DNA from: Hylemonella sp.
GTDB lineage: Bacteria > Pseudomonadota > Gammaproteobacteria > Burkholderiales > Burkholderiaceae_C
Assembly (NCBI RefSeq): GCF_027532185.1
Contig: NZ_JAPZSV010000003.1
Span: forward strand, 744,001 to 808,000
Length of the DNA: 64,000 nt
Direction: 5' to 3'
Position numbers and translations under genes: made by a program. Below the pieces are notes generated by a model. That model did not search any database, was not told where the DNA came from, and saw only the letters and a program-made list of their open reading frames with translations. The stretch's first letter is position 1; each line of letters begins with the position of its first letter. Positions 36,861 to 47,580 of the stretch are shown here, piece after piece.

Positions 36861-38429
36861 CTAGAACAGCTGGAAGCGGATCAGCATCTGGACCACGATC
36901 AGACCCAAAGCAAATCCGATGCCCGCGTAGATGATGGCCTGGAGCAGCCGATTGGTGCGGCGCTGCTCGGCCAGCAGTTCCTCGAGCTCGCGCCGATCGC
37001 GGCCACGGGCGCCGTGCCGCAGGTAGTCGTGCAGCAGGCGCGGCAGGTCGGGCAGCAGCTTGGCATAGCGCGGCGCCTGGTTCTTGAGTTCCTCGAACAG
37101 CCGGCGCGGGCCGATCTGGTCGGCCATCCACTTTTCCAGAAAAGGCTTGGCCGTGCTCCAGAGGTCCAGGTCCGGATCGAGCTCTCGCCCCAGGCCCTCG
37201 ATGTTGAGCAGGGTCTTCTGCAGCAGCACCAGCTGCGGCTGGATCTCCACATGGAAGCGGCGCGAGGTCTGGAACAGACGCATGAGCACCATGCCCAGGG
37301 ATATCTCCTTGAGCGGGCGGTCGAAATAGGGTTCGCAGACGGCGCGGATGGCGGCCTCGAGCTCGTCGACCCGGGTCTGCGGCGGCACCCAGCCCGATTC
37401 AATGTGCAGCTCGGCGACGCGCTTGTAGTCGCGGCGGAAGAAGGCCGTGAAGTTCTGCGCCAGGTACTCCTTGTCGTACTCGGTCAGCGTGCCCACGATG
37501 CCGAAGTCGAGCGAGATGTAGCGCCCAAAGGTGGCCGGATCGGTGCTGACGAAGATGTTGCCCGGGTGCATGTCGGCATGGAAGAAGCCGTCGCGGAAAA
37601 CCTGGGTGAAGAAGATGGTGACGCCGTCGCGCGCCAGCTTCTTCAGGTCGACCCCGGCCTCGCGCAGACGCGCCGTCTGGCTGATCGGGATGCCCTTCAT
37701 GCGCTCCATCACGATGACCTCGTTCTGGCAATAGTCCCAGATCATCTCGGGGATCAGCACCAGGTCCAGCCCCGCCATGTTGCGGCGCAGCTGGGCGGCG
37801 CTGGCGGCCTCGCGCACGAGGTCCAGCTCGTCGTGCAGGTATTTGTCGAACTCGGCCACCACCTCGCGCGGCTTGAGGCGTTTGCCGTCAGCCGAAAGAT
37901 TCTCCACCCAGCCGGCCATCATCCGCATCAGGCTCAGGTCTTTCTCGATCACGGGCAGCATGCCCGGGCGCAGCACCTTGACGGCCACCTCGCGCTCGGC
38001 GCCGTCACGCCCGACCAGCTTGGCGAAATGCACCTGGGCAATGGAGGCGCTGGCCACCGGTTCGCGCTCGAACTGGCTGAAGATCTGCCCCACCGGCTTG
38101 CGGAAGGCGCGCTCAATGGTGGCGACGGCAATGTCGGAGCTGAAAGGCGGGACGCGGTCCTGCAACCTGGCCAGTTCGTCGGCAATGTCGGGGGGCAGCA
38201 GATCGCGCCGGGTCGAGAGCACCTGGCCGAACTTGACGAAGATGGGGCCCAGCCGTTCCAGCGCCTCGCGCAGGCGCACGCCACGCGGTGCATTCAGGTT
38301 GCGCCCGACCGAGACGATGCGTGCGATCACGCGCAGCCAGGGCTTCTGGAAGCTGGTCAGCACCAGCTCGTCCAGGCCGTAGCGCAGGACGATCCAGACG
38401 ATGTAGGCGCCGCGCAGCAGCCGGGTCAT
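36861..38429 (-). CDS. ubiB: Ubiquinone biosynthesis kinase-like protein UbiB
   Basis: An atypical protein-kinase-like ATPase needed for ubiquinone synthesis, thought to help extract lipid intermediates from the membrane. The 522-residue protein has the KxGQ motif ([11 protein letters not shown]), the Ala-rich loop region [13 protein letters not shown], the kinase core [12 protein letters not shown] and DFGIVG, and C-terminal membrane helices ([19 protein letters not shown]). It overlaps ubiJ by 4 bases, matching the ubiE-ubiJ-ubiB order of E. coli. Confidence 0.95.
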   Translation of the reverse strand: MTRLLRGAYIVWIVLRYGLDELVLTSFQKPWLRVIARIVSVGRNLNAPRGVRLREALERLGPIFVKFGQVLSTRRDLLPPDIADELARLQDRVPPFSSDIAVATIERAFRKPVGQIFSQFEREPVASASIAQVHFAKLVGRDGAEREVAVKVLRPGMLPVIEKDLSLMRMMAGWVENLSADGKRLKPREVVAEFDKYLHDELDLVREAASAAQLRRNMAGLDLVLIPEMIWDYCQNEVIVMERMKGIPISQTARLREAGVDLKKLARDGVTIFFTQVFRDGFFHADMHPGNIFVSTDPATFGRYISLDFGIVGTLTEYDKEYLAQNFTAFFRRDYKRVAELHIESGWVPPQTRVDELEAAIRAVCEPYFDRPLKEISLGMVLMRLFQTSRRFHVEIQPQLVLLQKTLLNIEGLGRELDPDLDLWSTAKPFLEKWMADQIGPRRLFEELKNQAPRYAKLLPDLPRLLHDYLRHGARGRDRRELEELLAEQRRTNRLLQAIIYAGIGFALGLIVVQMLIRFQLF

Positions 38430-38962
38430 GAGGCGGCTCCGGGGGCCGCTTTCTTCACCCAGCCGCGCAGGACCTCCAGGGTGCGGCGCACGGCCTGGGC
38501 CAGACCATGGGCCGGGGCATCGCCGACGATGCGGGCCAGGTCTTCCTCCAGATCCCAGCGCACATGGTCGACCAGCCAGTTGACCTCGGCCGCCAGCTGC
38601 ACATCGCCTTCGATGCGCACCGGTGGCTTGTCACCGGCCAGGGCGGCCTGCACGAGGGCGGCGGGAGAGTTTTCGATGATGGCCAGCGTCAGGTCCGAAG
38701 GCGTGTCCGTGGCCGCCAGGTCCAGCAGACCGGCGGGCGTGAGCTGCAGCTTGAAGCCGAACTCGCGCCACTGGAACAGCACCACCCGGCCTTTCTGACG
38801 GGCCAGGCGACTCATGGCCTCTTGTTCCTGCATCAGCACATGGTTGAGCAACAGCACGATGCGACGCTGTACCTCCTGCGCGGCCCAGGCGGGCGGCTGC
38901 ACGGTGGTGACCAGCTTCTGGAAGGCGTCTTCCAGCAAAGAAAAAGGGGACTGTGTTGCCAT
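38426..38962 (-). CDS. ubiJ: Ubiquinone biosynthesis accessory factor UbiJ
   Basis: A 178-residue protein with an SCP2-like lipid-binding domain (residues about 15-120, [17 protein letters not shown] to [14 protein letters not shown]) and a C-terminal helical stretch. UbiJ is part of the soluble Ubi complex that organises aerobic ubiquinone synthesis. Assignment rests on the fold pattern and on position between the ubiE side and ubiB. Confidence 0.85.
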   Translation of the reverse strand: MATQSPFSLLEDAFQKLVTTVQPPAWAAQEVQRRIVLLLNHVLMQEQEAMSRLARQKGRVVLFQWREFGFKLQLTPAGLLDLAATDTPSDLTLAIIENSPAALVQAALAGDKPPVRIEGDVQLAAEVNWLVDHVRWDLEEDLARIVGDAPAHGLAQAVRRTLEVLRGWVKKAAPGAAS

Positions 38963-38993
38963 AGTCCCCGATTATTGATTGAAAGAAGGCCGT

Positions 38994-39956
38994 TTACTGC
39001 AGGGCCTGCACTCCGGCCACGAGCCAGCCGCGGCTGCCGTCCTTGGGCTTGGTCATGTTCCAGACCTCGCGGAAGGGGCTGGGCCCGGCATGGCGGTCCT
39101 CGCGGATCATGCCCGAGAACTCCACGCTGGCCATGTACTCACCGCCGAGTTCCTCGATGCCCAGCAGCTGGGCCTGCAGCATCTGCACTTCGGTCAGGTT
39201 GAGGGCGCCGCCGGTGTGCTGCTCGCGCTCGGCCAGCTGGGCGCTGATCTCGTCCAGCATCTCGTCCGTCATCATGGCGCGCAAGGTGGCCATATCGGCC
39301 TGGTCCCAGGCGGCCTGCAGCAGGATGAAGTTGCTCTTGGCGGCCTTGAGGAAGCCTTCGGCGTCAAAACCGGCCGGCACGCTCCAGTCACTGGCCAGCG
39401 CCGAGCCGATCACCACCCCGCGCCCCGCCGAGCCGTCAAAGGCGGTCTGGGAACGCTCCCACGGGCGGGCCGAGGCGTCATTGCCCACGTTTTCGGGGCG
39501 GTAGCCCGGCTGGGCCGTCGCCGCATCGGCGGCGCCCGCACCCTGGAAGGCGTAGGCATGGCGGGCCTGGGCCGGACGCCGGCTGCGCATGAACCAGCCG
39601 AACGCCAGCATGGCCAGCATGACGACCAGGGCGATCAGGATGAACTGGCCGAAGGCTTCGCCCAGACCCAGGGAGCTGGCCAGCCAGGCCAGGCCCAAAC
39701 CAGCCGCCAAGCCGGCGAGCATGCCACCCCAGGGCTTACGAGGCGCAGCAGCAGGCGCAGGCGCGGCGGGTTTGGCGGGCGCGGCCGCCGCGGCATTCTG
39801 GGTCGGCGCGGCTGGCGCCGCGGGAGGCGTGGCCTCGCGCTGCGTCACGTTGCTCGATTGCTTGCCGACCGACTTGCCACCGCCCAGGCGTTTGGCCTCG
39901 GCGTCCACGGCACTCAGGACCAGCACCAGCGACAGGGCGATAGACAGGAATTTCAT
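38994..39956 (-). CDS. Tim44-like domain membrane protein
   Basis: A 320-residue protein: signal-like N-terminus (FLSIALSLVLVLSAVDAEA), an Ala/Pro-rich linker, two membrane segments (GMLAGLAAGLGLAWLASSLGL and FILIALVVMLAMLAFGWFM, in part) and a C-terminal Tim44-like domain (FDAEGFLKAAKSNFILLQAAWDQAD in segments). In mitochondria this domain binds membrane and the import motor; in bacteria its role is unknown. It lies inside the ubi cluster, between ubiE and ubiJ. ATG 39956 is chosen because the signal-like segment follows it. Confidence 0.85.
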   Translation of the reverse strand: MKFLSIALSLVLVLSAVDAEAKRLGGGKSVGKQSSNVTQREATPPAAPAAPTQNAAAAAPAKPAAPAPAAAPRKPWGGMLAGLAAGLGLAWLASSLGLGEAFGQFILIALVVMLAMLAFGWFMRSRRPAQARHAYAFQGAGAADAATAQPGYRPENVGNDASARPWERSQTAFDGSAGRGVVIGSALASDWSVPAGFDAEGFLKAAKSNFILLQAAWDQADMATLRAMMTDEMLDEISAQLAEREQHTGGALNLTEVQMLQAQLLGIEELGGEYMASVEFSGMIREDRHAGPSPFREVWNMTKPKDGSRGWLVAGVQALQ

Positions 39957-40017
39957 ACGTGCTCCAGAAGAATCCGACGGTCGTGCCACACCCCGAAAGT
40001 AACGCAAAACAGGTGTG

Positions 40018-40749
40018 TCAGCACTTGATTCCAACATGAAGCGCCACCACACCGCCAGTCATGTTGTGAAAATCCACATGGCCGAATCCGGCTTTGAGCA
40101 TCATGGCCTTGAGTTCAGCCTGCCCCGGATGCATGCGGATAGATTCGGCCAGGTAGCGGTAGCTGCTGGCGTCGCCGGCCACCAGCCGGCCCAGCTGCGG
40201 CAGCACCTTGAAGGAATACCAGTCGTAGGCCTTTTCCAGCGGCGGCGCCACCTTGGAGAACTCCAGCACCAGCAGCTTGCCACCGGGCTTGAGCACGCGG
40301 CACATCTCGGCCAGGGCCTGGTCCTTGTGCGTCATGTTGCGCAGGCCGAAGGCCACGCTCACCAGATCGAAATGCTGGTTGGGGAAGGGCAGCTTTTCGG
40401 CGTCGCAGACCACGGTGGGCAGCACCACGCCAGCGTCGAGCAGGCGGTCGCGCCCCACGCGCAGCATGGCCTCGTTGATGTCGGTGTGCACCACCTGACC
40501 GGTCTTGCCGACCTTTTGGGCAAAAGCCAGGGCCAGGTCGCCCGTGCCGCCCGCGATGTCCAGCGCGCGGTCGCCCTCCTTCAGATGGGCCACCGTCACG
40601 GTGTAGGCTTTCCAGAGCCGGTGCAGGCCGCCCGACATCAGATCGTTCATGAGGTCGTACTTGGACGCGACCGAGTCGAACACGCCGCGCACGCGCCGCG
40701 CCTTCTCGCGCTCGTCCACCGTCTCGAAACCGAAATGCGTCTGGCTCAT
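40018..40749 (-). CDS. ubiE: Ubiquinone/menaquinone C-methyltransferase UbiE
   Basis: SAM-dependent methyltransferase of the quinone ring. The 243-residue protein has [19 protein letters not shown], the SAM loop [32 protein letters not shown] and the C-terminal [14 protein letters not shown]. The start is the ATG at 40749 (MSQTHFGF); the longer open frame upstream overlaps DUF971 and is not coding. An 8-base gap separates it from DUF971. Confidence 0.96.
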   Translation of the reverse strand: MSQTHFGFETVDEREKARRVRGVFDSVASKYDLMNDLMSGGLHRLWKAYTVTVAHLKEGDRALDIAGGTGDLALAFAQKVGKTGQVVHTDINEAMLRVGRDRLLDAGVVLPTVVCDAEKLPFPNQHFDLVSVAFGLRNMTHKDQALAEMCRVLKPGGKLLVLEFSKVAPPLEKAYDWYSFKVLPQLGRLVAGDASSYRYLAESIRMHPGQAELKAMMLKAGFGHVDFHNMTGGVVALHVGIKC

Positions 40750-40757
40750 GGTCGTGC

Positions 40758-41171
40758 TCAATGGTGGCCGCAGCCGTGGCCGGCCTTCTCGGGCATGGGC
40801 GCATCGCGATCCACGCCCGCCGCCTGCAGGCGGGCCTCGTAGTCGGCCCAGAAGCGGTCCTGCTGTGCGCCGAGCTGGTAAAGGTAGTCCCAGGTGTAGA
40901 TGCCGCTGTCGTGGCCATCGGTGAACGTGGGCTTGACCCCGTAGTTGCCAACGGGCTCCAGGCCAACGAGGCCGACCTCGCGCTTGCCGGTCTGCAGCAC
41001 TTCCTGGCCCGGGCCGTGGCCCTGCACCTCGGCCGAGGGCGAGTACACGCGCATCAGCTCGAAGGGGATGCGAAAGGTCTGGCCATCGGAAAAGCTGATC
41101 TCCAGCACGCGCGACTTGCTGTGCACCGTGAGGTCCTGTGGTGTCGGGGTATCGGCTTGCAAACCTGCCAT
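40758..41171 (-). CDS. DUF971 (GBBH-like N-terminal domain) protein
   Basis: A 137-residue protein of the DUF971 family, related to the N-terminal domain of gamma-butyrobetaine hydroxylase ([55 protein letters not shown] in part). It ends in a metal-binding-like HGCGHH. Such proteins often neighbour ubiE or iron-sulfur genes; the function is unknown. It lies between the FAD/Fe-S oxidoreductase (17-base gap) and ubiE (8-base gap). Confidence 0.85.
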   Translation of the reverse strand: MAGLQADTPTPQDLTVHSKSRVLEISFSDGQTFRIPFELMRVYSPSAEVQGHGPGQEVLQTGKREVGLVGLEPVGNYGVKPTFTDGHDSGIYTWDYLYQLGAQQDRFWADYEARLQAAGVDRDAPMPEKAGHGCGHH

Positions 41172-41188
41172 GAGGGTCTCCGTTCTGC

Positions 41189-44100
41189 TTAAACGAGCAC
41201 GCGCTCGATGCCGCCGGCGTTGGCCGCGGCCACGTATTCGGGCATCCAGTCCTCACCGAGGATCTGACGCGCCATCTCGACCACGATGTAGTCGGCCTCC
41301 AGCAGGCCGTTCTGAAGATCGTTGCCGTAGCGGTTCAGGCCCTGCAGGCAGCTGGGACAGCTGGTCAGGATCTTGACGTTGTCCTTGGCCCCGACCAGAC
41401 CGGCCTCGCGCAGCGCGACCTCGCCCTTGCGGATCTCCCCCTCCTTACGGAAGCGCACCTGGGTCGACACATCGGGTCGCGTCACGCCCAGGGTGCCGGA
41501 TTCGCCGCAACAGCGGTCGCTCTTGAGCACGTTGTCCTTCGCGTCGCCGGCCAGCAGCGTGCGGACCGTCTTCATCGAGTCGCCCTGCTTCATCGGGTTG
41601 TGGCAGGGCTCGTGGTACAGATAGCCGCCCTGGGCGCCACTGAGCTTGATGCCCTTCTCGAGCAGGAACTCGTGGATATCGATGATGCGGCAGCCCGGGA
41701 AGATCTCCTCGAACTTGTAACCCTGCAGCTGGTCGTAGCAGGTACCACAGCTCACCACCACGGTCTTGATGTCCAGGTAGTTCAGGGTGTTGGCCACGCG
41801 GTGGAAGAGCACGCGGTTGTCCGTGATCATCTTCTCGGCCTTGTCGAACTGGCCGCTGCCGCGCTGCGGGTAGCCGCAGCACAGGTAACCCGGCGGCAAC
41901 ACGGTCTGCACGCCTGCGTGCCAGAGCATGGCCTGGGTAGCCAGGCCCACCTGGCTGAACAGGCGCTCCGAACCGCAACCCGGGAAATAGAACACCGCCT
42001 CGGTCTCGGCCGTGGTGGCCTGCGGGTCGCGGATGATGGGGACGTAATCGGCGTCCTCGATGTCCAGCAGGGCCCGCGCCGTCTTCTTAGGCAGACCACC
42101 GGGCATCTTCTTGTTGATGAAGTGAATCACCTGCTCCTTGATCGGCGCGGTGCCCACCGTGGCCGGCGGGCGGGCGGTCTGCTTCTTCGCCACCACCCGC
42201 AACAGCTGGTTGGCCAGACGCTGGGCCTTGAAGCCCACGTCCACCATGGCCGAGCGCATCAGCTTGATGGTCTCGGGGTTGGTGGCGTTGAGGAAGAACA
42301 TGGCCGCGGCATTGCCGGGGCGGAAGGATTTCTGCCCCATCTTGCGCAAGAGGTTGCGCATGTTCATCGACACATCGCCGAAGTCGATCTTCACCGGGCA
42401 GGGCGACAGGCATTTGTGGCAGACCGTGCAATGGTCGGCCACGTCCTCGAACTCCTGCCAGTGCTTGATGGAGACGCCGCGGCGGGTCTGCTCTTCATAG
42501 AGGAAGGCTTCGACCAGCAAGGACGTCGCGAGGATCTTGTTGCGCGGGCTGTAGAGCAGGTTGGCGCGCGGCACGTGCGTGGAACACACGGGCTTGCACT
42601 TGCCGCAGCGCAGGCAGTCCTTGACGCTGTCGGCGATGGCGCCAATGTCGCTCTGCTGCATGATCAGCGACTCGTGGCCCATGAGGCCGAAGCTCGGCGT
42701 ATAAGCTTGGCTCAGGTCCGCGGGCAGCTCGGCGTCGCGCAGCAGCTTGCCGCGGTTGAAGCGGCCCTGCGGGTCGACGCGCTGCTTGTAGTCGGCAAAG
42801 GGTTGCAGCTCGGCGTCGCTGAGGAACTCCAGCTTGGTGATGCCGATGCCGTGCTCGCCCGAGATCACGCCGTCCAGCGAGCGCGCCAGCGCCATGATGC
42901 GCTTGACCGCGCCGTGGGCGGCCTGCAGCATCTCGTAGTCGTCGCTGTTGACGGGGATGTTGGTGTGCACATTACCGTCACCGGCATGCATGTGCAGCGC
43001 TACCCAGACCCGGCCCTTGAGCACGCGCTGCTGGATGGCGTTGCACTCGGCCAGCATGGGCTCGAAAGCGCGGCCGGTGAAGATGTCCTGCAGCGGCGCG
43101 CGGATCTGCGTCTTCCAGCTCGCACGCAAGGTGTGGTCCTGCAGCTGGGGGAAGAGTTCGTCCACGCGGTCCAGCCAGTCCTGCCACTGGGCGCGCACGC
43201 GACGCACCAGCTCGCGAGCCTGGGTGATGCGCTCTTCCATGAGCTCGGCCGAAGGCGCCTCATTGGCCTCGTCGAGCTTGCCGATGTCCAGCAGGTGCGT
43301 GAGGCCACCCTCACCGAAGAACAGTTCCAGCTCGTCGCAGAGCTTGAGCTTGTTGCGCAGCGAAAGCTCGATGTTGATGCGCTCGATGCCGTCGGTGTAC
43401 TCGGCCATGCGCGGCAGCGGGATCACCACGTCTTCGTTGATCTTGAAGGCGTTGGTGTGCTTGCTGATCGCAGCCGTGCGCTTGCGGTCCAGCCAGAACT
43501 TCTTGCGCGCGTCGGCGCTGATGGCGATGAAGCCCTCGCCGCTGCGCGAGTTGGCGATGCGCACCACCTCGCTGGTGGCGCGCGCCACGGCGTCGGTGTC
43601 GTCACCCACGATGTCGCCGATCAGCACCATCTTGGGCAGGCCGCCGCGCTTGCTCTTGGTGGCATAGCCCACGGCGCGCAGGTAGCGGTCATCCAGATGC
43701 TCCAGGCCGGCCAGCAGCACGCCGCTGCGCTTCTGCTCGGCAAACATGAAGTCCTTGATCTCGACAATGCTCGGCACGGCATCGCGCGCATGACCGAAGA
43801 ACTCCAGACAGACGGTGCGCGTGTGCGCCGGCATGCGGTGCACCACCCAGCGCGCGCTGGTGATCAGGCCGTCGCAGCCCTCTTTCTGCACACCGGGCAG
43901 CCCGCTGAGGAACTTGTCGGTGACGTCCTTGCCCAGGCCCTCCTTGCGGAAGCTCGGACCCGGGATGTCCAGGCGCTCGGTCTTCACGAGCTTCTTGCCG
44001 TCGGCCTCGAAATACTTGAGCTCGAAGCTCGCCACATCCGCGTCGTGGATCTTGCCGAGGTTGTGGCCGATGCGCGTGACTTCGAGCCAGCCCGCGTCGG

Positions 44101-45082
44101 GCGTGACCATGCGCCAGCTCGCCAGATTGTCCAGCGCCGTGCCCCAGAGCACGGCCTTCTTGCCGCCGGCGTTCATGGCGATGTTGCCGCCCACGCAGGA
44201 GGCCTCGGCAGACGTGGGGTCCACCGCGAAGACAAAGCCCGCACGCTCGGCCGCATCGGCCACGCGCTGCGTGACCACACCGGCCTCGGTCCAGATGGTC
44301 GGCACGGGCTTGTCCAGGCCGGGCAGCTGCAGCATCTCGACCTCGGTCATGGCCTCGAGCTTTTCGGTGTTGATCACCGCGCTCTTCCAGCTCAGCGGCA
44401 CCGCGCCACCGGTGTAGCCCGTGCCGCCGCCCCGCGGAATGATGGTCAGACCCAGCTCGATGCAGCCCTTGACCAGGCGGGCCATCTCGGCCTCGCTGTC
44501 GGGCGTGAGCACGACGAAGGGGTACTCGACGCGCCAGTCGGTCGCGTCCGTCACGTGCGAGACACGTGAGAGTCCGTCAAATTTGACGTTGTCCTTGGCC
44601 GTCAGACGACTCAGCACGCGCTGGGCCTTGCGACGCAGGGCAGCGATCTCGCGGAAGGACAGATCGAAAGCCTCCACCGAACGGCGGGCCGCGTCCAGCA
44701 GCTCGCCCACCAGGGCGTCACGCTGCGGATCGGCCTCGGGCGTGCGGCGCTTCTGCACCTCGCCCAGGCGGTGGTGCAAGGCCTCGACCAGCAGCTGGCG
44801 GCGCTTGGGGTTGTCCAGCAGGTCGTCCTGCAGATAGGGGTTGCGCTGCACCACCCAGATGTCACCCAGCACCTCGTAGAGCATGCGGGCCGAACGGCCG
44901 GTACGGCGCTCCTCGCGCAACTGGTTGAGCACCTCCCAGGCGCGGCGCCCCAGCAGGCGCATCACGATCTCGCGGTCGGAGAAAGAGGTGTAGTTGTAGG
45001 GGATTTCGCGGATGCGCTCGTGGCCGTGCAGCGCCTGGCCGGCGGTGTCCACAAATTGGTCTAGCGGAGTCGGTGCGTTCAT
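41189..45082 (-). CDS. Giant FAD/[4Fe-4S] oxidoreductase (DUF3683 + FAD-linked oxidase + CCG domains)
   Basis: A 1297-residue fusion. The order is: N-terminal DUF3683-like segment (about 1-170); vanillyl-alcohol-oxidase type FAD domain ([19 protein letters not shown]); FAD-oxidase C-terminal domain with [15 protein letters not shown] and SGEHGIG; two [4Fe-4S] sets [11 protein letters not shown] and [12 protein letters not shown]; then GlpC/HdrD-type CCG domains ([46 protein letters not shown]). The layout is like D-lactate or glycolate dehydrogenase with the electron-transfer subunit fused on, so it probably oxidises a 2-hydroxy acid into the quinone pool. The substrate is unknown. The start at [10 protein letters not shown] is preferred over an upstream in-frame ATG. 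Confidence 0.9.
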   Translation of the reverse strand: MNAPTPLDQFVDTAGQALHGHERIREIPYNYTSFSDREIVMRLLGRRAWEVLNQLREERRTGRSARMLYEVLGDIWVVQRNPYLQDDLLDNPKRRQLLVEALHHRLGEVQKRRTPEADPQRDALVGELLDAARRSVEAFDLSFREIAALRRKAQRVLSRLTAKDNVKFDGLSRVSHVTDATDWRVEYPFVVLTPDSEAEMARLVKGCIELGLTIIPRGGGTGYTGGAVPLSWKSAVINTEKLEAMTEVEMLQLPGLDKPVPTIWTEAGVVTQRVADAAERAGFVFAVDPTSAEASCVGGNIAMNAGGKKAVLWGTALDNLASWRMVTPDAGWLEVTRIGHNLGKIHDADVASFELKYFEADGKKLVKTERLDIPGPSFRKEGLGKDVTDKFLSGLPGVQKEGCDGLITSARWVVHRMPAHTRTVCLEFFGHARDAVPSIVEIKDFMFAEQKRSGVLLAGLEHLDDRYLRAVGYATKSKRGGLPKMVLIGDIVGDDTDAVARATSEVVRIANSRSGEGFIAISADARKKFWLDRKRTAAISKHTNAFKINEDVVIPLPRMAEYTDGIERINIELSLRNKLKLCDELELFFGEGGLTHLLDIGKLDEANEAPSAELMEERITQARELVRRVRAQWQDWLDRVDELFPQLQDHTLRASWKTQIRAPLQDIFTGRAFEPMLAECNAIQQRVLKGRVWVALHMHAGDGNVHTNIPVNSDDYEMLQAAHGAVKRIMALARSLDGVISGEHGIGITKLEFLSDAELQPFADYKQRVDPQGRFNRGKLLRDAELPADLSQAYTPSFGLMGHESLIMQQSDIGAIADSVKDCLRCGKCKPVCSTHVPRANLLYSPRNKILATSLLVEAFLYEEQTRRGVSIKHWQEFEDVADHCTVCHKCLSPCPVKIDFGDVSMNMRNLLRKMGQKSFRPGNAAAMFFLNATNPETIKLMRSAMVDVGFKAQRLANQLLRVVAKKQTARPPATVGTAPIKEQVIHFINKKMPGGLPKKTARALLDIEDADYVPIIRDPQATTAETEAVFYFPGCGSERLFSQVGLATQAMLWHAGVQTVLPPGYLCCGYPQRGSGQFDKAEKMITDNRVLFHRVANTLNYLDIKTVVVSCGTCYDQLQGYKFEEIFPGCRIIDIHEFLLEKGIKLSGAQGGYLYHEPCHNPMKQGDSMKTVRTLLAGDAKDNVLKSDRCCGESGTLGVTRPDVSTQVRFRKEGEIRKGEVALREAGLVGAKDNVKILTSCPSCLQGLNRYGNDLQNGLLEADYIVVEMARQILGEDWMPEYVAAANAGGIERVLV

Positions 45083-45267
45083 GGAAACCTGATATTTCAG
45101 CCAGAACACCGGCTGAGGCCAGATGTTACCGCAGTGCAACATGGGCAGAACGCCCCCCGGTATAGCCCCTCATGGAAACCCCGAATCCTCAAGAGGGCGT
45201 CATGCGGGCTTAATCGCTTTGTCACATTTCAGGCCTAGCCTGACGGCTTTATTTATCAGGAGAACCC

Positions 45268-46587
45268 ATGAAACTCAGCGCCAAATTGACCGCAGCCGCC
45301 CTCTCGGCCATGCTGCTCGCCCCCGCCGCGCAGGCCCAGACGGAAATCCAGTGGTGGCATTCCATGGGCGGCGCCCTGGGCGAATGGGTCAATGACCTGG
45401 CCAAGGACTTCAACAGCAGCCAGAAGGACTACAAGATCGTCCCCACCTTCAAGGGCAGCTATGACGAATCGATGACGGCCGCCATCGCCGCCTTCCGTGC
45501 CGGCAACGCCCCGCACATCCTGCAGGTCTTCGAAGTCGGCACCGCGACCATGATGGCCAGCAAGGGCGCCATCGTGCCCGTGGCCGAGGTCATGAAGAAG
45601 GCCGGCGTCACCTTCGATCCCAATGCCTATGTGCCGGCGGTCGCGGGCTACTACACCGCCCCCAACGGCCAGATGCTGAGCTTCCCCTTCAACAGCTCGA
45701 CCACCGTCTTCCACTACAACAAGGACGCCTTCAAGGCCGCCGGCCTCGACCCGAGCAAGCCGCCCAAGACCTGGCCGGAAGTGGCGCTGGCCGCGGCCAA
45801 GCTCAAGGCCTCCGGCCACAAGTGCCCGTTCACGACCAGCTGGGTGAGCTGGACCCAGCTCGAGAGCTTCTCGGCCTGGCACAACACCGAGTTCGCCACC
45901 AAGGGCAATGGCATGCGTGGCATCGACGCCCGCCTGAGCTTCAACTCGCCGCTGCACGTACGCCACATCGAGAACCTGGGCAACATGGCCAAGCAGGGCC
46001 TGTTCGTCTACAAGGGCCGCGGCAACGCCGCCGACGCCACCTTCGTTTCGGGTGAGTGCGCCATGACCACGGGCTCCTCGGCCCTGTACGGCAACATCAA
46101 GCGCAACTCCAAGTTCGAGAGCGGCATTTCCACCCTGCCCTATTACCCCGACGTAGCCGGCACCCCGCAGAACACCGTCATCGGCGGCGCCAGCCTGTGG
46201 GTCATGGCCGGCAAGAAGGCCGAAGAGTACAAGGGCGTGGCGCAGTTCTTCGCCCACCTGTCCAAGGCCGAGGAAGCCGCCAAGAGCCACCAGCGCACCG
46301 GCTATCTTCCCCTGACCAAGGCCTCCTACGAGCTGACCGAAAAGTCCGGGTTCTACAAGCAGAACCCCGGCACTGACGTGTCGGTGGAGCAGATGATCCG
46401 CAAGACCACCGACAAGTCGCGCGGCATCCGCCTGGGCAACTTCGTGCAGATTCGCACCATCAACGACGAAGAGCTGGAGCAGGTCTGGGCCGGCAAGAAG
46501 ACGGCCCAGGAAGCCCTGGACACGGCCGTCAAGCGCGGCAACGAGCAACTGGAGCGCTTCCAGAAAGCCAACCAGGGCAAGATATAA
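45268..46587 (+). CDS. ugpB: sn-Glycerol-3-phosphate ABC transporter, periplasmic binding protein
   Basis: The 439-residue binding protein captures glycerol-3-phosphate and diesters in the periplasm. Signal peptide KLTAAALSAMLLAPAAQA is cleaved before QTEIQWWHSMGG. Family landmarks are FNSSTTVFHYNKDAF, TSWVSWTQLESF and YYPDVAGTPQNTVIGGASLWVMAG in segments. AGGAG lies 6 bases before the ATG. The 185 bases upstream, divergent from the FAD/Fe-S gene, show no clear promoter. A stable hairpin follows the stop, probably raising its share of the operon mRNA. The ugpBAECQ order is complete. Confidence 0.95.
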   Translation: MKLSAKLTAAALSAMLLAPAAQAQTEIQWWHSMGGALGEWVNDLAKDFNSSQKDYKIVPTFKGSYDESMTAAIAAFRAGNAPHILQVFEVGTATMMASKGAIVPVAEVMKKAGVTFDPNAYVPAVAGYYTAPNGQMLSFPFNSSTTVFHYNKDAFKAAGLDPSKPPKTWPEVALAAAKLKASGHKCPFTTSWVSWTQLESFSAWHNTEFATKGNGMRGIDARLSFNSPLHVRHIENLGNMAKQGLFVYKGRGNAADATFVSGECAMTTGSSALYGNIKRNSKFESGISTLPYYPDVAGTPQNTVIGGASLWVMAGKKAEEYKGVAQFFAHLSKAEEAAKSHQRTGYLPLTKASYELTEKSGFYKQNPGTDVSVEQMIRKTTDKSRGIRLGNFVQIRTINDEELEQVWAGKKTAQEALDTAVKRGNEQLERFQKANQGKI

Positions 46588-46636
46588 ATCGTCCCCGGAA
46601 GGCGCTACAGTTCCGGCTGACCTTCCGTGCCTCGTG

Positions 46637-46669
46637 ACACCGCCCGGTAACGCTGTTCCCGGGCGGTGT
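46637..46669 (+). other. Intercistronic hairpin between ugpB and ugpA
   Basis: ACACCGCCCGG pairs with CCGGGCGGTGT (11 pairs) around an 11-base loop, in the 101-base gap. There is no strong T-run. Such hairpins after binding-protein genes commonly protect the 3' end and reduce expression of the downstream genes. Confidence 0.55.
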
Positions 46670-46688
46670 TGCCTTTGATTCCTGACTT

Positions 46689-47570
46689 ATGGAAAAACGC
46701 GTCCGATTTCGCTCCGCCTGGCTGCCCTGGCTGCTGGTGGCGCCCCAGATGGCCATTGTTCTGGTCTTCTTCTTCTGGCCTGCCGCGCAAGCGCTGTACC
46801 AGAGTGTGCTGCAGCAGGATGCTTTTGGCACCACGACCGAGTTTGTCGGTCTGGAGAACTTCGAGCGTCTCTTCGCCGACGCAACCTATCTGGCGTCGTT
46901 CAAGACCACCGCCTTCTTCTCCGTACTGGTCGCCGTCTGCGGGCTGAGCATCGCGCTGCTGCTGGCCGTCATGGCCGACCGGGTGATCCGCGGCGCCGGC
47001 GTCTACAAGACCCTGCTGATCTGGCCCTACGCCGTGGCACCAGCCGTCGCTGGTGTGCTGTGGGTGTTCATGTTCGCCTCGCCCATGGGCGTGGTGGCCT
47101 ACGCCCTGCAGTTCATGGGCGTGGAATGGAACCACATGCTCAAGAGCGACCACGCCATGGCGCTGATCGTCATGGCCGCGGTGTGGAAACAGATCTCCTA
47201 CAACTTCCTCTTCTTCCTGGCCGGCCTGCAATCCATCCCGAAAAGCCTGGTCGAGGCTGCCGCCATCGACGGTGCCTCGCCCTCGCGCCGCTTCTGGACC
47301 ATCGTGTTCCCGCTGCTCTCGCCCACCACCTTCTTCCTGCTGGTCATCAACGTGGTCTACGCCTTCTTCGACACCTTTGCCATCGTCGACGCGGCCACCC
47401 AGGGCGGCCCGGGCAAGGACACGGCCATCCTGGTCTACAAGGTCTATTACGACGGCTTCAAGGCGCTGGACATGGGCGGCTCGGCCGCGCAATCGGTGAT
47501 CCTGATGGCCATCGTCATCGTGCTCACCGTCATCCAGTTCCGCTACGTCGAACGCAAGGTGCAGTACTGA
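46689..47570 (+). CDS. ugpA: sn-Glycerol-3-phosphate ABC transporter permease UgpA
   Basis: A 293-residue inner-membrane permease with six predicted helices ([40 protein letters not shown] and others, in part) and the EAA coupling loop [24 protein letters not shown] in segments. It pairs with UgpE. There is no clear Shine-Dalgarno sequence. It follows the hairpin after ugpB and precedes ugpE by 10 bases. Confidence 0.94.
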   Translation: MEKRVRFRSAWLPWLLVAPQMAIVLVFFFWPAAQALYQSVLQQDAFGTTTEFVGLENFERLFADATYLASFKTTAFFSVLVAVCGLSIALLLAVMADRVIRGAGVYKTLLIWPYAVAPAVAGVLWVFMFASPMGVVAYALQFMGVEWNHMLKSDHAMALIVMAAVWKQISYNFLFFLAGLQSIPKSLVEAAAIDGASPSRRFWTIVFPLLSPTTFFLLVINVVYAFFDTFAIVDAATQGGPGKDTAILVYKVYYDGFKALDMGGSAAQSVILMAIVIVLTVIQFRYVERKVQY

Positions 47571-47580
47571 AAGAGCCACC

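Noticed and set aside
41600-44569. A 989-codon open frame on the plus strand, opposite the FAD/Fe-S oxidoreductase.
   Set aside because: It is antisense to a protein with complete catalytic motifs; its translation is low-complexity (His, Gly, Leu, Val, Gln rich), as expected from the complement of GC-rich codons.
45200-45262. A possible PhoB box before ugpB (TTGTCAC and related words).
   Set aside because: Only one half-site is reasonable; the direct 11-base repeat spacing of a Pho box is not met.
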